Positions 50,924-58,431 of a stretch of DNA of 64,000 nucleotides are shown one piece after another; positions within the stretch are counted from its first letter, which is position 1, and each line of letters starts with the position of its first letter. The DNA lies in contig ONHW01000005.1 in the NCBI GenBank assembly GCA_900317745.1, positions 62,001 to 126,000 of the forward strand, given 5' to 3'. The notes below the pieces were generated by a model. The model was not told the origin of the DNA. It saw only the letters and a program-made list of their open reading frames with translations, and made no database searches. The DNA comes from an uncultured Bacteroidales bacterium (GTDB lineage Bacteria; Bacteroidota; Bacteroidia; Bacteroidales; Paludibacteraceae). The translations under genes and the position numbers were made by a program.

Positions 50924-51829
50924 ATGAGAAAGATTCACTATATTCTGATTGTTCTTCTGCTCGCCGTGGCAGAGGTGCTGTTAGTGGCAGTTCGTCAGCC
51001 TGCGCACAACGTGCCGCGTGAGATGAAGGTGCTGTGTATAGGCAACAGCTTTTCCATCGATGCGGTGGAGAACAACCTTGTGGAACTGGCAGCGGAGCGC
51101 GGCATAGACCTCACGGTAGGCAACCTGTACATAGGCGGTTGTTCGCTGGAGCGTCACGCGATGAACATGCGCGGCGACTCGGCGGTATATTCCTACCGCC
51201 TGATGAGGAACCCTCTCCGGCTCTCCCCTCAAAAGGGAGAGAGCGATTGCCCTGATGTGCAGGATATGACCTGCGAGCGGATAGTGACGGACAGCGTATC
51301 GATCCTTTGGGCTCTGGCGAGCGACGAGTGGGATGTGGTAACCATGCAGCAGGCGAGTCACTACAGCGGGCAATGGTTCACCTACGAGCCGTGGCTGAGC
51401 GAACTGATAGACAGCGTGCGGCTGCATATACAGGACAAAACGAAGATCTACTGGTACATGACCTGGGCGTATCAGCAGGACGCCAAGCATCCGGCGTTCG
51501 TGCCGAACTACAACGGCAGTCAGGCGTATATGTACGACGAGATACTCGGCTGCAACCGTCAGGTGCTGGCTAACCATCCGTTCGACGGTTTCATACCCGG
51601 CGGCATAGCCGTTCAGCAGGCACGCGCCACGAAGTTGGGCGACACGTTCTGCCGCGACGGATATCACCTGAGTTACACCTGCGGCAGATACCTGATGGCG
51701 TGTCTGTGGCTGGAGGTGCTGACCGGGCAGAGTGCCGTGGGCTGCACGTTCATGCCCGAAGGAATGACGGCAGAGGAGAGGCGGATCGTGCAGCAGGTTG
51801 CTCACCGCGCTGCAACGCAAAGGCCGTAA
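50924..51829 (+). CDS. DUF4886 / SGNH-like hydrolase domain protein
   Basis: A 301-residue protein with an N-terminal signal or anchor helix (YILIVLLLAVAEVLLVAV). The SGNH-type GNSFS (Ser of block I) is near residue 42 and the C-terminal DGYHLS (Asp-x-x-His, block V) near 245, with VVTMQQASHYSGQW between. These match DUF4886 secreted hydrolases with probable esterase activity. Residues about 96-107 (NPLRLSPQKGES) are an in-frame insertion encoded by a palindromic repeat and interrupt the domain at a likely surface loop. Transcribed alone from its own promoter. Confidence 0.85.
   Translation: MRKIHYILIVLLLAVAEVLLVAVRQPAHNVPREMKVLCIGNSFSIDAVENNLVELAAERGIDLTVGNLYIGGCSLERHAMNMRGDSAVYSYRLMRNPLRLSPQKGESDCPDVQDMTCERIVTDSVSILWALASDEWDVVTMQQASHYSGQWFTYEPWLSELIDSVRLHIQDKTKIYWYMTWAYQQDAKHPAFVPNYNGSQAYMYDEILGCNRQVLANHPFDGFIPGGIAVQQARATKLGDTFCRDGYHLSYTCGRYLMACLWLEVLTGQSAVGCTFMPEGMTAEERRIVQQVAHRAATQRP
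51209..51245. repeat. Palindromic repeat inserted in frame within the DUF4886 gene
   Basis: AACCCTCTCCGG is followed by a perfect hairpin CTCTCCC-CTCAAAA-GGGAGAG (51221-51241). It resembles GC-rich intergenic palindromes of Bacteroidales and sits inside an otherwise normal coding sequence without breaking the frame. Confidence 0.7.
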
Positions 51830-51861
51830 GGCAAACTCACACACGAGAATGCTTCGATAAC

Positions 51862-51907
51862 GGATCGATATTCCCTCGATAAACCCCCGATCGAACGGAA
51901 CGTTTTT
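51862..51907. repeat. Interspersed intergenic element, copy 2
   Basis: GGATCGATATTCCCTCGATA, then AACCCCCGATCGAAC and ending ACGTTTTTA. Aligns closely with 61014-61060 and with the core at 25834-25865. Confidence 0.8.
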
Positions 51908-51951
51908 ACGAGAGTTATGTCAAATAGGAAGATTAAGAGACAAGCAATACA

Positions 51952-52581
51952 ATGTACATAGCAATAGCAGGCAATATTGGTGCAGGCAAGACCACGCTGA
52001 CAAAGATGTTGGCAAAGTATTACGGCTGGGAACCGCGCTTTGAGAGCGTGGGGTTCAATCCGTATCTGGAGGACTACTACAAGGATATTAAGCGCTGGTC
52101 GTTCTGCCTGGAGACGTACTTCCTGAAGGAGCGCTTCAAGGATATGCTGGCTGTGAACGCCTCGACGCATACGATCGTTCAGGACCGGAGTATATTTGAG
52201 GGCGTGTACGTGTTTGTGGCGAACAACTACCGCCGCGGCGACTTGAGCGACCGCGACTACACGACGTACATGGAGCTGTTCGAGCACATGAAACGGCTGA
52301 TGAAACTGCCCGACCTGATGATCTATCTGCGCAAATCCGTGCCCACGCTGATAGCGCAGATCCAGAAGCGCGGCAGAGATTATGAGCAGGGCATGCAGCT
52401 CGACTACCTGAAAGACCTGAACGAGCGCTACGAGGAGTTTATCTTCAAGCAGTACGAGGGTAGGGTGCTGGTGATTGAGAGCGATAATATGGACTTTGAG
52501 AACAATCCCGAGGACTTCCGGTCGATCGTCAACAAGATTGATGCGCAACTGTTCGGGTTGTTCTCGGAGCAACAATGGTAA
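51952..52581 (+). CDS. Deoxynucleoside kinase (dGK/dAK family), paralogue 1
   Basis: A 209-residue deoxynucleoside kinase that phosphorylates deoxynucleosides for the salvage pathway. P-loop IAGNIGAGKTTLT (residues 5-17), ERF/RFESV region and the DRS motif IVQDRSIFEG, lid RGRDYEQG. A closely similar paralogue follows at 52729, an arrangement known from bacteria with paired purine-deoxynucleoside kinases that act as a heterodimer or with split specificity (dAdo/dGuo). Substrate preference cannot be assigned here. Confidence 0.92.
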   Translation: MYIAIAGNIGAGKTTLTKMLAKYYGWEPRFESVGFNPYLEDYYKDIKRWSFCLETYFLKERFKDMLAVNASTHTIVQDRSIFEGVYVFVANNYRRGDLSDRDYTTYMELFEHMKRLMKLPDLMIYLRKSVPTLIAQIQKRGRDYEQGMQLDYLKDLNERYEEFIFKQYEGRVLVIESDNMDFENNPEDFRSIVNKIDAQLFGLFSEQQW

Positions 52582-52728
52582 CGATAGAATAAACTTAAAA
52601 CCTCCTAATCGTCATGGAGGGTTCTTCCCTCTCGGGACGCAAAACGGAATTTGTGGACCGAAGAGCGAAGGCATGGGGAGCCCCGATGAGCGAAACGCTC
52701 AGCCCGTGCGACCCATTGGCGAACGCGA
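52582..52728. other. GC-rich gap with small palindromes between the two kinases
   Basis: It contains GAGCG-AAA-CGCTC and GGGGAGCCCC palindromes and ends with CCATTGGCGAACGCGA (52713-52728). That word recurs exactly inside xerC at 53725-53740. Confidence 0.7.
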
Positions 52729-53376
52729 ATGCATATAGCAGTAGCAGGCAACATCGGTTGCGGAAAAACAACGCTGACAAGCATGTTGGCGAAACATTAC
52801 GGTTGGGAACCGCGCTTCGAGAGCGTGGAGTATAACCCGTATCTGGCAGACTTCTATGCCGATATGGCGAGGTGGTCGTTCAATCTGCAGATATACTTCC
52901 TGAACAAGCGTTTCAAGGATGTAGTGGATATTCTCAACTCCGACAAGTACGTCATTCAGGACCGTACGATCTACGAAGATGCGCGTATCTTTGCGCCCAA
53001 CCTGCACAAGCAGGGATTCATGTCCGACAGGGATTTTGACAACTACACCGACCTGTTCAACCTTATGACCTCGCTGATCCGCAACCCGGATCTGATGATC
53101 TATGTACGTGCCTCGGTGCCGACACTCGTTCAGCAGATTCAGAAACGCGGCCGCCGGTACGAGGCAAGTATCCGAATCGATTATCTGCAAGGTCTGAACG
53201 ACCTGTACGAAGATTGGATAAAGGACTACAAGGGCAAACTGCTGATTGTGGACGGTGACAAGATCAAGTTCGGCGACAACCCCGCCGACTTCCAGCAAGT
53301 GGTTGACCGCATAGATGCCGAACTGTTCGGTCTGTTCCCCTTTGAGCCTGCTGACACCCAGGGCAAAGATATATGA
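52729..53376 (+). CDS. Deoxynucleoside kinase (dGK/dAK family), paralogue 2
   Basis: A 215-residue paralogue of the upstream kinase. P-loop VAGNIGCGKTTLT, YGWEPRFESVEYNPYLADFY, VIQDRTIYEDARIF and lid RGRRYEAS. The pair share about half their residues and nearly identical openings (YGWEPRFESV). It ends with a 4-nt overlap with the recombinase gene (ATGA), so the two are translationally coupled. Confidence 0.93.
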   Translation: MHIAVAGNIGCGKTTLTSMLAKHYGWEPRFESVEYNPYLADFYADMARWSFNLQIYFLNKRFKDVVDILNSDKYVIQDRTIYEDARIFAPNLHKQGFMSDRDFDNYTDLFNLMTSLIRNPDLMIYVRASVPTLVQQIQKRGRRYEASIRIDYLQGLNDLYEDWIKDYKGKLLIVDGDKIKFGDNPADFQQVVDRIDAELFGLFPFEPADTQGKDI

Positions 53377-54305
53377 TCCAGCGTTTTCTCGACTATCTGC
53401 AGTACGAACGCCGTTACTCGCTTCGCACGGTGAGCGAGTATGGCGACGACTTGCGTGCGTTTGCCGAAATGCTGGGTGGTGAGGATAAGTTCGATCCCTC
53501 GCGGGCAGATACCACGGATGTCAAGACTTGGATGGTTGATATGCTGGACAACGATCTGTCGCCACGTACAGTCAAGCGCCGGTTGTCGGCGCTTCGCTCA
53601 TTCTATAAGTATCTGCTCCGGCAAGGATTGGTGAAGCGGGATATAACCCAAGGCGTGATAGCACCGAAGACCGACCAGCCGTTGCCTGTGTTCTTCCGCG
53701 AGAGCGAGATGGAGCGCGAGCAAGCCATTGGCGAACGCGAGTTGGACGAGTTGATGCATCAGCCTGACGGCGAGGCTTCGCCGCGCGAGGTGTATGAACT
53801 GACGCGCGACAACCTGATCATCTCGCTGCTGTACCAGACAGGCATGCGTCGAGCGGAACTGGTCGGGTTGACAGACGGAGATGTTGACCTTGCAGCAGGT
53901 CAGATACGTGTGTTCGGCAAGCGGCGGAAAGAACGAATAGTACCCATAGGCGCGCGGCTGATTGACGAGATCAAGGCGTACATGGAGGTCAGGCAGGGTT
54001 TTGAGTCGCCCGACCACCGGCTGCTGACCGCCATACACCGCGACGGCAGTACAGGTGCGATGGACGCACACGCCGTGTACAGGATGGTCAGACGCAGGAT
54101 GGGTGAGGTATCCACGCTGAAGAAACACTCGCCGCACGTGCTGCGCCACACGTTCGCCACCACAATGCTCAACAACGGCGCGGATATACGCACTATTCAG
54201 ACCCTGCTCGGGCACGCCAGCCTCTCGGCTACGCAGGTCTATACCCACACCACGTTTGAGCAGATCCAGCAAGCATACAAAGCCGCTCACCCACGGTCGA
54301 AATAA
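53373..54305 (+). CDS. Tyrosine recombinase XerC/XerD
   Basis: A 310-residue site-specific recombinase of the Xer type that resolves chromosome dimers at dif with FtsK. N-terminal SAM-like domain at 1-90 (FLDYLQYERRYSLRTVSEY), catalytic residues Arg159 (TGMRRAEL), His255 and Arg258 (HVLRHTF), His281 (LLGHASL) and Tyr290 (TQVYTHTTF). About 117-130 (EREQAIGERELDE) looks longer than usual between domains and carries a repeat word shared with the gap at 52713. Chromosomal context favours a housekeeping Xer over a phage integrase; C or D cannot be chosen. Confidence 0.92.
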   Translation: MIQRFLDYLQYERRYSLRTVSEYGDDLRAFAEMLGGEDKFDPSRADTTDVKTWMVDMLDNDLSPRTVKRRLSALRSFYKYLLRQGLVKRDITQGVIAPKTDQPLPVFFRESEMEREQAIGERELDELMHQPDGEASPREVYELTRDNLIISLLYQTGMRRAELVGLTDGDVDLAAGQIRVFGKRRKERIVPIGARLIDEIKAYMEVRQGFESPDHRLLTAIHRDGSTGAMDAHAVYRMVRRRMGEVSTLKKHSPHVLRHTFATTMLNNGADIRTIQTLLGHASLSATQVYTHTTFEQIQQAYKAAHPRSK

Positions 54306-54318
54306 GAATATGACAACA

Positions 54319-55749
54319 ATGAAAAAGATACTTTTATTCCTACCTCTGCTTATCCTCTCAGCCTGTTCGGGCGGAGGGGACAAAGGTCTTGACATCCATT
54401 CGGAGGACGATTTAGCCGGATTGACACTATCCACCACAGCCGGTTCGTATTACCAAGCCAAGTTCGAACAAAGAGGCGATGTAAAGATGTTCCTTACCAA
54501 CTCGGAGAGCGACGCTGTGCAGGCTGTCCGTCAGGGTTTGGCGGATGTGTATGTGAGCGACGAGGTAATGCTAACCGCCGCCGATCAGCAGCGTTTGGGT
54601 ATGCGTCAGGCGTTCCGCGGCGACGAGTGCTTTGATGTAGCGTTTGTGATAAAGAAAGGCAACAATGAACTGGCTCGGCAGATGAATGCGTTTATCGCAT
54701 CGTTGCCGCTGGACAGCATAACCGAGCATTGGATACACGGTGGTCCGGCTGTGGCTGAACCGCCATACGTGATCAAACCCGGTGCGAAGCCGCTACGCTG
54801 CGTATGTTGCGTCAATCTGTCACCTGTATGCTTCATGGGCGACGGCAGCGAGTGGCAGGGAATAGATGCGGATGTGTTACGCCGTTTTGCCCACTCGCAA
54901 GGACGACCGTTCGAGATGAATTTTCAGGAGGTGAGCGCCGGCGTAATCGCTATCCAGACAGGTCTGGCGGATGTGCTCTCGGGATTCCTGTTCGTAACGG
55001 ATGAGCGTAAGAAATCCATGGACTTTACTATGCCATACTACCGGTGCCACCCGGGATACTTCGTTGCGGATAAAAGCAGTTCGGGCGCTATGTCGCAAAT
55101 CGAACGCTGGAAGATGAACCTGCTGACAGAGAACCGCTGGCGACTGATAACCGACGGTCTGGTGGAGACGATCATCATAACTATATTCTCCATTCTGCTG
55201 GGCACGGCATTGGGCGCAGGAGTATGTGCCTGCCGCCGCAGTAAGCGCAAGTGGCTAAGGAAGTTTGCTGATGTGTATAGCGACTTTATCAACGGAATAC
55301 CTACGCTGGTGTTGCTGCTGATCATGTTCTATGTCGTGCTGGCGTCCTCCGGACTGAGTGCCACCGTAGTAGCAATCATAACTTTCGCCCTGTGCTTGGC
55401 ATCTTCTACGGGCAATATCTTCGACAGTGCTATTTCGTCAGTACCCATCGGTCAGACGGAGGCAGGACTGAGTCTTGGCTTTACACCCTTGAAGACGTTT
55501 ACCGGCATTGTGTTCCCGCAGGCGTTGCAGAAAGGTCTGCCGCTGTATATAGGCGAGTGCGTGTCGCTGCTGAAGAGTACGTCGATTGTCGGATATATCT
55601 CCATAGCCGACCTGACGCGTGCCAGCGACCTGATCCGCAGCCGTACGTTCGATGCGCTGATCCCGCTGCTGATAGTTACGATACTGTACTTCCTGCTGGC
55701 GTGGCTGCTGAGCAAGACACTGTCGTTGCTGGTAACCAAGAAGCAGTGA
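54319..55749 (+). CDS. Fused substrate-binding protein and permease of an amino-acid-type ABC transporter
   Basis: A 476-residue fusion. ATG 54319 gives a lipoprotein signal with lipobox LLILSAC (ATG 54310 adds three residues). About 25-155 is one SBP-like segment (LSTTAGSYYQAKFEQ, AVQAVRQGLADVYVSD). About 165-265 is a second (GIDADVLRRFAHSQ, ADVLSGFLFVTDERKKSMDFTMPYY). About 275-470 is an HisM/GlnP-type permease with five or so membrane helices and the EAA-like loop GQTEAGLSLGFTPLKTF-IVFPQAL. SBP-permease fusions are known for polar amino-acid importers. The ATPase gene follows after a repeat-filled gap. Confidence 0.9.
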   Translation: MKKILLFLPLLILSACSGGGDKGLDIHSEDDLAGLTLSTTAGSYYQAKFEQRGDVKMFLTNSESDAVQAVRQGLADVYVSDEVMLTAADQQRLGMRQAFRGDECFDVAFVIKKGNNELARQMNAFIASLPLDSITEHWIHGGPAVAEPPYVIKPGAKPLRCVCCVNLSPVCFMGDGSEWQGIDADVLRRFAHSQGRPFEMNFQEVSAGVIAIQTGLADVLSGFLFVTDERKKSMDFTMPYYRCHPGYFVADKSSSGAMSQIERWKMNLLTENRWRLITDGLVETIIITIFSILLGTALGAGVCACRRSKRKWLRKFADVYSDFINGIPTLVLLLIMFYVVLASSGLSATVVAIITFALCLASSTGNIFDSAISSVPIGQTEAGLSLGFTPLKTFTGIVFPQALQKGLPLYIGECVSLLKSTSIVGYISIADLTRASDLIRSRTFDALIPLLIVTILYFLLAWLLSKTLSLLVTKKQ

Positions 55750-55820
55750 GCATACTATTTGTGATTTGTGATTTGTTATTTGTGATTTGAGATTTGTAAT
55801 TTGTCAATTATTCCTAATCA
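55750..55820. repeat. Degenerate ATTTGTGATTTG spacer repeats
   Basis: Six or so copies of an 8-10-bp word ((A/G)TTTGTGATTTG and variants) fill the gap between the permease and ATPase genes. Confidence 0.7.
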
Positions 55821-56891
55821 ATGATACGCATCAGACATCTAAGCAAAACGTTTCAGGATCCGGACGGCAGCCTGCTGACCGTGCTGAAAGATGTGAATTG
55901 TGATATACAAAAAGGCGAGGTGATCAGTATTATCGGTCCTTCGGGCACCGGCAAGAGTACGTTCCTCCGCGCCCTGAATATGCTGGAGCCACCGACCTCG
56001 GGTGAGATACTTGTGGACGGCGAAAACATTACTGCGCCGGGTTATCCGCTCCACAAACTCCGTCAGAAGATGGGTATGGTGTTTCAGTCGTTCAACCTGT
56101 TCGAGCACATGACAGTGCTGGAGAATATCATCTATGCTCCCACCGAACTGCTGCATCTGAGTCGTGAGCAAGCCGTAGCGGAAGCAATGGAGCTGCTGAA
56201 GAAAGTAGGAATGGCTCAGAAGGCTGATGTTTATCCTGCGTCGCTCTCGGGCGGTCAGAAGCAGCGTGTGGCGATAGCCCGTTCGCTGGCTATGCACCCG
56301 CAGGTTATTCTGTTCGATGAGCCGACCTCCGCACTCGATCCAACGATGGTAGGCGAGGTGCTGTCGGTGATCCGCCAGTTGGCGAAGAGCGGACTGACCA
56401 TGCTCATCGTTACGCATGAGATGCGTTTTGCGCGCGACGTGAGCAGTAGGATATTTTTCATGAACGAAGGAGTGATCTATGAGGACGGTACGCCCGAGCA
56501 GATATTCGAGCACCCCGTGCACAGTGCCACAAAGGCGTTTGTCAACCGGATACAGAAACTGGTGTACGAGATCGACTCCGACGAGTTCGACTACCTGCAG
56601 ATTCACACGGGTATCAACCGCTTCTGCATCAAATACAACATTACCGACAAACAGGATCTGGCGTACTCGCTGACCAAACAGATGTTGTTTGAGTACATGC
56701 GCGACATACGTCCGCTGACCGTCAGGATGACTCACGCAGAGTTGTCCGGCGAGACGGCTATGGACTATATGGTGGAGAACATGACCGCATCACCGCTTGC
56801 GGAAGAGGCACGCAAGAAACTGAAGACGCAAGTTGCCGAACTGATAGAAGAACCGACTACGCGCGGTTTCCGAATAAAACTTATTCTGTAA
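55821..56891 (+). CDS. Amino-acid ABC transporter ATP-binding protein with C-terminal extension
   Basis: A 356-residue ABC ATPase. Walker [12 protein letters not shown] (about 37-47), Q-loop [12 protein letters not shown], signature [16 protein letters not shown], Walker [14 protein letters not shown] and switch His in [10 protein letters not shown]. The first 245 residues match GlnQ/HisP-type ATPases. The extra 110 residues (from about [19 protein letters not shown] to the end) form a C-terminal domain that I do not recognise, possibly a regulatory sensor. It pairs with the fused SBP-permease upstream. Confidence 0.92.
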   Translation: MIRIRHLSKTFQDPDGSLLTVLKDVNCDIQKGEVISIIGPSGTGKSTFLRALNMLEPPTSGEILVDGENITAPGYPLHKLRQKMGMVFQSFNLFEHMTVLENIIYAPTELLHLSREQAVAEAMELLKKVGMAQKADVYPASLSGGQKQRVAIARSLAMHPQVILFDEPTSALDPTMVGEVLSVIRQLAKSGLTMLIVTHEMRFARDVSSRIFFMNEGVIYEDGTPEQIFEHPVHSATKAFVNRIQKLVYEIDSDEFDYLQIHTGINRFCIKYNITDKQDLAYSLTKQMLFEYMRDIRPLTVRMTHAELSGETAMDYMVENMTASPLAEEARKKLKTQVAELIEEPTTRGFRIKLIL

Positions 56892-56892
56892 G

Positions 56893-58407
56893 ATGGAGGG
56901 ATTTGAGTTTCTTGGTTTCGGAATGAACGCATGGATAACCATTGCCGTTGTGCTGGCGATGTTCGCTATCCTGCTGTTCACGAAGTTACGTACGGATATC
57001 GTGTTTCTCGGTGCAATATTCGTATTGTACATAACGGGTGTGCTGGACGCTAAAGAGGCATTCTCGGGTCTGAGTCAGTCGTCGGTAGTGGTGATAGGCG
57101 TGCTGTTCATTGTGGTGGCAGGTCTGACTTATACGGGCGTGCTGCAATGGATAGTCAAGAACCTGTTAGGTCAGCCGAAAGGTTGGCATCAGGCGGTAGT
57201 CAGGCTTATGCTGCCGGTAGCTGTGCTGAGCTCGTTTCTGAGCAACACGACGGTTGTGGCGTTGTTCATAGGCATAGTGAAAATGTGGTCGAAGAAGTTG
57301 GGCATTACTCCGTCCAAACTGCTTATACCGCTCAGTTATGCCGCGGGTATGGGTGGTGTATGTACGTTGATCGGTACGCCGCCGAACCTGATTATCAGCG
57401 GTCTGTACGCCGAGCAGACAGGTGTGCACATGAACGTGCTGGCGACAACAATCCCGGGTCTGTTCTGTCTGGGCGTGGGTGTGCTGTCAATCATCGCCAT
57501 GCGCAGGTTGCTGCCGGAGCGGGAAGCACCGAAAGAGCAGTTTGATGACACGACGGAATATACGGTTGAGATGACTGTGCCCTCGAACAACAAGTTCATA
57601 GGCGAGACCTTGGGCTACGCCGGTCTGCTGAACGTGAAAGGCGGCAAACTGATAAAGATGCACCACTTTGACAATGTGCCGGTGCCGATCGATGAGAACG
57701 AATTCATCATGGGTGGCGACAAGATGGTGTTTGCGGGGCAGATCAAAGATATCATGGAACTTGCCAAGACGCACGGTCTGGTGCCCGGTGAGGAGGTGAT
57801 CAATGTGGGTGTGAAAACGATCATCTCGTCGCTGATTATGTTGGCGATGATTGTGGTGTCGGCATTGGGAATACTGCCACTACTCAAGTGCGCCTGTATA
57901 GCGGCTCTACTCATGCTGATTGCGCGCTGCTGTACGCCTAACCAGGCCATGAAATCGATAGAGTGGAATATACTGGTGATTTTTGCGGCATCGGTAGTGT
58001 TAGGCGTGGCAATCGAGAAGACCGGTATAGCCGAGCGTCTGGCTACAGGTCTGTTGAACGTGTGCGGCACAAATCCGATCGTTGTGATGACAGCCGTTTG
58101 CCTGGTGGCTACGTTCATCACGGAGTTTATCTCGAACACGGCAGCCGGCGCAATGTTCTTCCCGATCATGTATCAGGCAGCTGTGCAATTAGGTTATGAT
58201 CCGAAGACGTTTCTGATAGCCCTGATGATAAGCGTGAGCAGCAGTTTTGCAACACCTATCGGTTCGCCTACACACATGATGGTTTATGCTCCGGGCGGGT
58301 ACAGGTTCAGCGATTTTCTGCGTATAGGAATTTGGATGAATCTGATTATTCTGGCGGCTAACCTGCTGATAACGAATATCGTTTATCCGCTCACTCCGTT
58401 GCCCTGA
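56893..58407 (+). CDS. SLC13-family (divalent anion:Na+) transporter with RCK-C domain
   Basis: A 504-residue membrane protein of the sodium:sulfate/dicarboxylate symporter group. N-terminal helices include LSQSSVVVIGVLFIVVAGL, and the first signature is SNTTVVALFIGIV with LLIPLSYAAGMGGVCTLIGTPPNL. A cytosolic RCK/TrkA-C-like domain lies at about 215-295 (IGETLGYAGLLNVKGGKLIK, GDKMVFAGQIKDIMELAK). The second half repeats the signature (FISNTAAGAMFFPIM, SSSFATPIGSPTHMMV). One regulatory domain is present where many homologues have two. It begins one base after the ATPase gene. Confidence 0.9.
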   Translation: MEGFEFLGFGMNAWITIAVVLAMFAILLFTKLRTDIVFLGAIFVLYITGVLDAKEAFSGLSQSSVVVIGVLFIVVAGLTYTGVLQWIVKNLLGQPKGWHQAVVRLMLPVAVLSSFLSNTTVVALFIGIVKMWSKKLGITPSKLLIPLSYAAGMGGVCTLIGTPPNLIISGLYAEQTGVHMNVLATTIPGLFCLGVGVLSIIAMRRLLPEREAPKEQFDDTTEYTVEMTVPSNNKFIGETLGYAGLLNVKGGKLIKMHHFDNVPVPIDENEFIMGGDKMVFAGQIKDIMELAKTHGLVPGEEVINVGVKTIISSLIMLAMIVVSALGILPLLKCACIAALLMLIARCCTPNQAMKSIEWNILVIFAASVVLGVAIEKTGIAERLATGLLNVCGTNPIVVMTAVCLVATFITEFISNTAAGAMFFPIMYQAAVQLGYDPKTFLIALMISVSSSFATPIGSPTHMMVYAPGGYRFSDFLRIGIWMNLIILAANLLITNIVYPLTPLP

Positions 58408-58431
58408 TAAGCAATCACAACATGCTTTGAT

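Noticed and set aside
53373-54305. Phage or integrative-element integrase
   Set aside because: Length, motifs and lack of att-like repeats or phage genes favour housekeeping XerC/D.
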